Source of the DNA: Planctomycetota bacterium
Lineage (GTDB): Bacteria > Planctomycetota > Phycisphaerae > Phycisphaerales > SM1A02
NCBI GenBank assembly: GCA_022568135.1
Contig: JADFFQ010000010.1
Location: 1 to 56,585, forward strand
Direction of reading: 5' to 3'
DNA length: 56,585 nt
Within the stretch, counting starts at the first letter, position 1, and every line of letters starts with the position of its first letter. A program made the position numbers and the translations under genes. The notes below the pieces were generated by a model that did no database searches, was not told where the DNA came from, and saw only the letters and a program-made list of their open reading frames with translations. Below, piece after piece: positions 52,662-56,585 of this stretch.

Positions 52662-53711
52662 TCAATTCATCTCATGCGCAACGGTCTCGACCAGCCGATC
52701 AATGATCGCGTCGTTGCTTACGCCGTCGGCCTGGGCCTCGAAGGTTCGGATCAGCCGGTGACGTAGGGCCGGGTGAGCCACGGACTCGACATCCTTGAAC
52801 GCGGCGGCGTATCGCCCGGCCAACAGTGCTCGAACCTTCGCGGCACTCGTCAGCGCCTGCGCCCCGCGCGGGCTTACACCGACTCGAACGTAGCGCTCAA
52901 GAAACGAATCGTCTCCGCTGCTTGGTCCGCCGGGGTGGGTGGCCAGCACCAGGCGAATCGCGTAGTCCTGCACATGAGGGGCGACCACGATCCGCCTGGC
53001 CAGCCGCTGCGCCTTGATGATGTACGGCCCATCCATGACGGGATCAACCAGCGATTCCAGGTCGCTCGTGGTGCGGGCCACGATTCTGTTCATCTCGCGT
53101 TGAGTGGCGTACGGCACGATAATCTTGAAGAAGAACCGATCGAGCTGGGCTTCGGGAAGCGGATACGTCCCCTCCTGCTCGATGGGGTTCTGCGTCGCCA
53201 GGACCAGGAACGGCTGGTTGAGCCGGCGCGTCCGCCCCCCGACCGTGACGCTTCGCTCCTGCATCGCTTCCAGCAGCGCCGATTGGCTCTTGGGCGTGGC
53301 CCGATTGATCTCGTCGGCCAGCAGAAACTGACTGAAGACCGGGCCCGGGCGGAAGGTGAACGACCGCCGGCCGGTGACGGGATCATCGACGACAACGTTT
53401 GTGCCAGTGATGTCCGCCGGCATCAGGTCCGGCGTAAACTGAATGCGGGCAAAGGGCAGACTCAGCGTCCGGGCCAGGGTTCGCACGAGCAACGTCTTGC
53501 CCAGCCCCGGCACACCTTCCAGCAGCACATGTCCATCGCAAAAGAGCGCGATCAGCATCTGCTCGACGACCTCGTCCTGCCCGACGATCGCCTTGCTGAT
53601 CTGGGCCCGCAGCCGACCAAACATCTCGCGGAAGGCGGCACAGGCCTTCTTGACAGCCTGCACATCGTCGAAGGCCATATCCAGTTGGGGCACCGCTGCG
53701 ACGTCAGCCAT
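52662..53711 (-). CDS. MoxR-type AAA+ ATPase
   Basis: The protein has 349 residues: Walker A GVPGLGKT (about 64-71), Walker B FLLADEINRATP, sensor 1 FLVLATQNPIEQEGTYPLPEAQLDRF and the lid region with GVSPRGAQAL. MoxR ATPases act as chaperones that load cofactors or activate partners, often with VWA proteins, which are present on both sides here. ATG 53711 is chosen; longer frames overlap the upstream gene. It overlaps the stop of the upstream VWA gene by eight bases, so the locus is one operon. Confidence 0.9.
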   Translation of the reverse strand: MADVAAVPQLDMAFDDVQAVKKACAAFREMFGRLRAQISKAIVGQDEVVEQMLIALFCDGHVLLEGVPGLGKTLLVRTLARTLSLPFARIQFTPDLMPADITGTNVVVDDPVTGRRSFTFRPGPVFSQFLLADEINRATPKSQSALLEAMQERSVTVGGRTRRLNQPFLVLATQNPIEQEGTYPLPEAQLDRFFFKIIVPYATQREMNRIVARTTSDLESLVDPVMDGPYIIKAQRLARRIVVAPHVQDYAIRLVLATHPGGPSSGDDSFLERYVRVGVSPRGAQALTSAAKVRALLAGRYAAAFKDVESVAHPALRHRLIRTFEAQADGVSNDAIIDRLVETVAHEMN

Positions 53712-56585
53712 CGCCTTGATCCTCGGTTCGGCGATCGGCCTGATCTCGGGCTCGACGCTTTGCGGCCAGCAGCCTGGAGGTGTAGTCGCCCTCATCCGGC
53801 GATGCCGACGGCTCAGCGGCATGGGGAGGCGCTGCGGGCTCAGCTGGGCTCCGCCCGGGCGCCTGCGAAGCCTCCTTCTGAACGTCAATGGCAAGTTGAG
53901 CGTCAGATACATCCGCCTCAAAGCGGGAGGCAGGTTGAGCGATCGGATGGGCGGGCTTGGCCGCGGCTCGACGTCGGGCCACCCGCTTCCACGCCGCGAC
54001 TGTGTCGGTGCCGACTTCCGCCCGGCGCCCGATCGCTCTGGCCGCCGACGCCGCCAACGCTCTGCGGTCAACCGCGAGTCGCCGCCCGGCGACATCGAGC
54101 AGAAAGAGTGCTGCGGCGATGATCGCCAGCAGGTCCCAGATACTCTTGGGGCTCTTGGGGACCTCGAGGCCTTCGCGGTCGAAGAGATCCACCAGGGAGG
54201 GGTCGATCCCGCTGAGCACGCGCCCGCCGGTCCGCTCGGCCAGCTCGCCCAGCAATGCCGCGTTGTGCTGGACCGCCCGATACTCGCGCGGATAAGGCAC
54301 GGAAACGGCCGCCTGGATGTTGCCCGCAATAGGAGTCTCCGGTGACCCGCCCACAAAGTTGATGTTCACCAGGTACGCCCCATCCGTGTCGGTGCGAAAC
54401 TCGCCGCGGTACCGACCCGGCCCGATCTGCTGCAGAACCAACGGCTGGGCGGTACTGTCGGGGCGCAGCACAACAGCGCTGGTCCGAAGAAAGTTTAGGA
54501 ACGACGCGTCAACGTCCAGCGCCTCGACTTCGACGACGGCTCGGTCGCCTTGGAGAGTGGTGTTGACGATCATGTTGGCCGGGGCGCTGGGGCGCATGAC
54601 CCAGCGAATCGACTGCTCCCAGAAGGATCGAAGCTCCTCCCAACCGGCCCAGCGGCTGCCCCATCGGCCGGTCAGGTCGGAGGTGTAGGCGATCGCCTTG
54701 CCAAGCCCGTAATTCCAATGGGCGTAGATCGGGTCGGCGCCCTCGGTGGTCGAATTGACCATGGGGATCTGGCTCAACCCCGCGCGCGGCGCAGTAAGCA
54801 CATAACCGTCGATGCTCGGGACCGACACAAAGCCTTCGATCGGACCCGGCAGCCGACTGATGATCTGCGGCTGATAGGTGTCGCCTTCGACGATCAACGA
54901 TCGCGAGACCAGCTGCGCCTCCTTGATGAAAATCTGCGGAAGCTTGGTCGGGTTCCGAATCGGGCCGTACGCGGTCCCGCCGGTGTAGTTGGCGATCGTC
55001 CTCATTTTGGTCACGTCGGCCGGGCTGCCGTGTCCGGCGATCAGCACAGTGCTGATGGTTATCTTGGCCGCGAGAAAACCGTCGAGCAGCTTCTGGGAAG
55101 GCCCGGCGGGATCACCGTCGGAAATGATGATCACGTGCTTCTGCCCCGCGGGAAGCGGCACCAGGCCGTCCAGGGCCATTTGCATCGAGCTACCGAAATC
55201 GGGCATGTCGCCCATGACCATCTTCTTTGCGGCGGCGATCGGGGCGGACTTGTCGCCGGCTAACTCCGGGCCGAACTCCCAGGCGCTGCCGCCGGCCTGC
55301 CAGTTGAAGTCGATGATGCCGACGTAATCGAGCCGGCTGAGGGCTTCGATGGCCGCAATGGCCACCTTCTGCCCCCAGAAGTTGCCTTGCGGCATCTCGG
55401 TGGAGTGCATGATCAGGGCCAGCGCCCCGCGCGGCATCTGGCGGGTCTGCGGCGGGTCAAGCTTCACCGGCAAAACCTTTGCGACCTCCGAGTCGATCCA
55501 CCCCCCGGCACCGAAGGATTGCGGCCCGCCGAGCATTACCAGCCCGCCGCCCAGATCATGCACATACGCGTGCAGTGTGCGATCGTCTTCGTCGGTGATG
55601 GCGTATCTGGGAATGTTGGCAAGGACCACCGCATCGTAGCCGCTGAGGTACACGGCCCCGCGAGCGAGCGCTGCCGTGCCTTGTATATCGACGGCGATAT
55701 CGCTTTCGGTGAGCGCCGCAACCAGGTACTGAGACTCAACGGCCCCGTCGTCGATGATGAGAACCTTGCCCTCGCCGCCGACGAACGTCACGGCCACCGC
55801 CCGGTTGTTCATGCTGATGTCGTCGTCGGAAGCGCGATCCGCTTCGAAAACCGCATCAAACTGCACCGGCCCGGACGATTCCAGGCTGATCGTCACCGGG
55901 ATGACCGTCAACCCCGGCTCCAGGGCGACCGACAACGCATTCCCTTCTTCGGCGCCGTTGAGGTCCAGGTATTGCTCGTTCATCCGCAGGGTGATCCGCC
56001 CGGTAGCGCTGCCCTGGCTGCGCAACACCAGCTTGATGTTCGCCGACTGGCCGAGCCGCGCGCGTGCCGGAGCGGCGATGCGCTCGAAGATCACCTCGTT
56101 GGCGTGCTCGTACTGAAGCACCAGCACATCGATGCGCACATCGTTGGCTTTGGCAAGCTCGGCGGCGGCCAGCACCGAGTCCTCGGTTTCGTTGCCGTCC
56201 GAGGCCAGCACAATGCGGTTGGCGGTGTCATCGGGCATGATGGCCAGGGCCAGGCGTATCGCGGCGGCAAGATTCGTCGCATCAAGATCAGCCGGCTCCT
56301 GCACCTCCCCCAGCGCTGAGAACTTATCGGGCATGGCCACAATCGTGGCATCCTTCGCCACCGTGATCACCGCCAGGCGATCTTCACGATGTCTCTTGGC
56401 CTCCGTTGCTCGCCGCAGAAATTCAAGGGAACTCCTCTTGAGCGGCAACGGTATCGACTGGCTGCGATCGAGAATGACGGTGACGGTGAGCCCTTCGCCG
56501 CGCTTCTCCCACACCGGGCGGGCCAGCGCCGCCGTCAGCAGCAGGATCACCACGGCCCGCACCGCGAACGTGATATTCGCCTTGG
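53704..56585 (-). CDS. large VWA/glutamine-amidotransferase-like membrane protein (5'-partial)
   Basis: At least 959 residues are visible, and the frame stays open to the right edge, so the start is missing. A VWA-like domain (ILDRSQSIPLPL at the front, RIVLASDGNETED later) is followed by a beta-sandwich region. Next comes a class-I-amidotransferase-like Rossmann segment (VLIIDDGAVESQYL, VMLGGPQSFGAGGW) and a second VWA-like part (HVIIISDGDPAGPSQKLL). A membrane helix follows (WDLLAIIAAALFLLDVAG), and the tail is Ala/Arg-rich. The amidotransferase Cys-His pair is not obvious. It heads the visible MoxR operon, consistent with DUF1355-like proteins of planctomycete MoxR loci. Confidence 0.82.
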   Translation of the reverse strand, partial: KANITFAVRAVVILLLTAALARPVWEKRGEGLTVTVILDRSQSIPLPLKRSSLEFLRRATEAKRHREDRLAVITVAKDATIVAMPDKFSALGEVQEPADLDATNLAAAIRLALAIMPDDTANRIVLASDGNETEDSVLAAAELAKANDVRIDVLVLQYEHANEVIFERIAAPARARLGQSANIKLVLRSQGSATGRITLRMNEQYLDLNGAEEGNALSVALEPGLTVIPVTISLESSGPVQFDAVFEADRASDDDISMNNRAVAVTFVGGEGKVLIIDDGAVESQYLVAALTESDIAVDIQGTAALARGAVYLSGYDAVVLANIPRYAITDEDDRTLHAYVHDLGGGLVMLGGPQSFGAGGWIDSEVAKVLPVKLDPPQTRQMPRGALALIMHSTEMPQGNFWGQKVAIAAIEALSRLDYVGIIDFNWQAGGSAWEFGPELAGDKSAPIAAAKKMVMGDMPDFGSSMQMALDGLVPLPAGQKHVIIISDGDPAGPSQKLLDGFLAAKITISTVLIAGHGSPADVTKMRTIANYTGGTAYGPIRNPTKLPQIFIKEAQLVSRSLIVEGDTYQPQIISRLPGPIEGFVSVPSIDGYVLTAPRAGLSQIPMVNSTTEGADPIYAHWNYGLGKAIAYTSDLTGRWGSRWAGWEELRSFWEQSIRWVMRPSAPANMIVNTTLQGDRAVVEVEALDVDASFLNFLRTSAVVLRPDSTAQPLVLQQIGPGRYRGEFRTDTDGAYLVNINFVGGSPETPIAGNIQAAVSVPYPREYRAVQHNAALLGELAERTGGRVLSGIDPSLVDLFDREGLEVPKSPKSIWDLLAIIAAALFLLDVAGRRLAVDRRALAASAARAIGRRAEVGTDTVAAWKRVARRRAAAKPAHPIAQPASRFEADVSDAQLAIDVQKEASQAPGRSPAEPAAPPHAAEPSASPDEGDYTSRLLAAKRRARDQADRRTEDQGDG

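Overview
The window is GC-rich and reads as chromosomal DNA of a planctomycete, most likely of the Phycisphaerae type. The evidence is indirect but consistent. There is a VPxPG-type C-terminal sorting signal, a secreted beta-helix protein ending in dockerin-like DLDGDGAVGILDLL repeats, and a planctomycete-style ECF sigma factor next to a Ser/Thr kinase fused to WD40 repeats. There is also a MoxR/DUF58/VWA locus, and core genes such as tig, clpX, gatCA, murA, murD, mlaFD, pyrD and rseP lie scattered among unrelated neighbours. No ribosomal RNA is present, so the placement is an inference.

Layout. 1-4.2 kb (+): the end of a probable type III glutamine synthetase, trigger factor, a small SHOCT membrane protein, ClpX and ribosomal protein L28. 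4.4-19.2 kb (all -): a PEP-CTERM-like secreted protein, a lone GGDEF protein, the probable operon rne/rng-dxr-rseP, PtsI, and a tripartite-efflux pair (MFP adaptor plus RND permease). 19.3-21.2 kb (+): gatC-gatA. 21.2-25.9 kb (-): an ECF sigma factor and a giant kinase-WD40 protein, bracketed by two copies of a MITE-like element. 26-31.3 kb: ROK kinase, a lipoprotein, a PgpH-like 7TM-HD phosphodiesterase and MutY. 31.4-35.1 kb: tRNA-Gly(GCC), then a 3.6-kb island bounded by a perfect 43-bp direct repeat of the tRNA 3' half. The island carries a two-gene operon, a RecQ helicase fused to a phosphoribosyltransferase followed by a DprA/SMF-like protein. 35.2-41.3 kb: exported proteins and a plant-type ferredoxin-NADP reductase. 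41.7-47.3 kb: murA, mlaD, mlaF, a DUF4190-like protein and murD. 47.4-49.5 kb: a zincin peptidase, pyrD and a TPR-YggX fusion. 49.6 kb to the end (-): a MoxR, DUF58, BatA-like and large VWA-protein locus, whose first gene runs off the right edge.

The most interesting part is the tRNA-Gly island. Its attL/attR-like repeats define a compact element with no integrase. Its cargo joins a helicase, a ComF-like PRTase with an altered PRPP loop, and a DprA-like Rossmann protein through a TAATG start/stop overlap. These are the same three activities found in the natural-competence ComFA/ComFC/DprA set, but here on a mobile element, which suggests a role in defence against, or processing of, incoming DNA.

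A second theme is intergenic architecture. A family of palindromes bounded by TAGCC/GGCTA recurs across the window, and three of its copy ends supply the stop codons of neighbouring genes (dxr, pgpH, mutY). Octamer arrays with a GCCTT core recur at several gene borders. All functional calls come from motifs read by eye; no database search was run.
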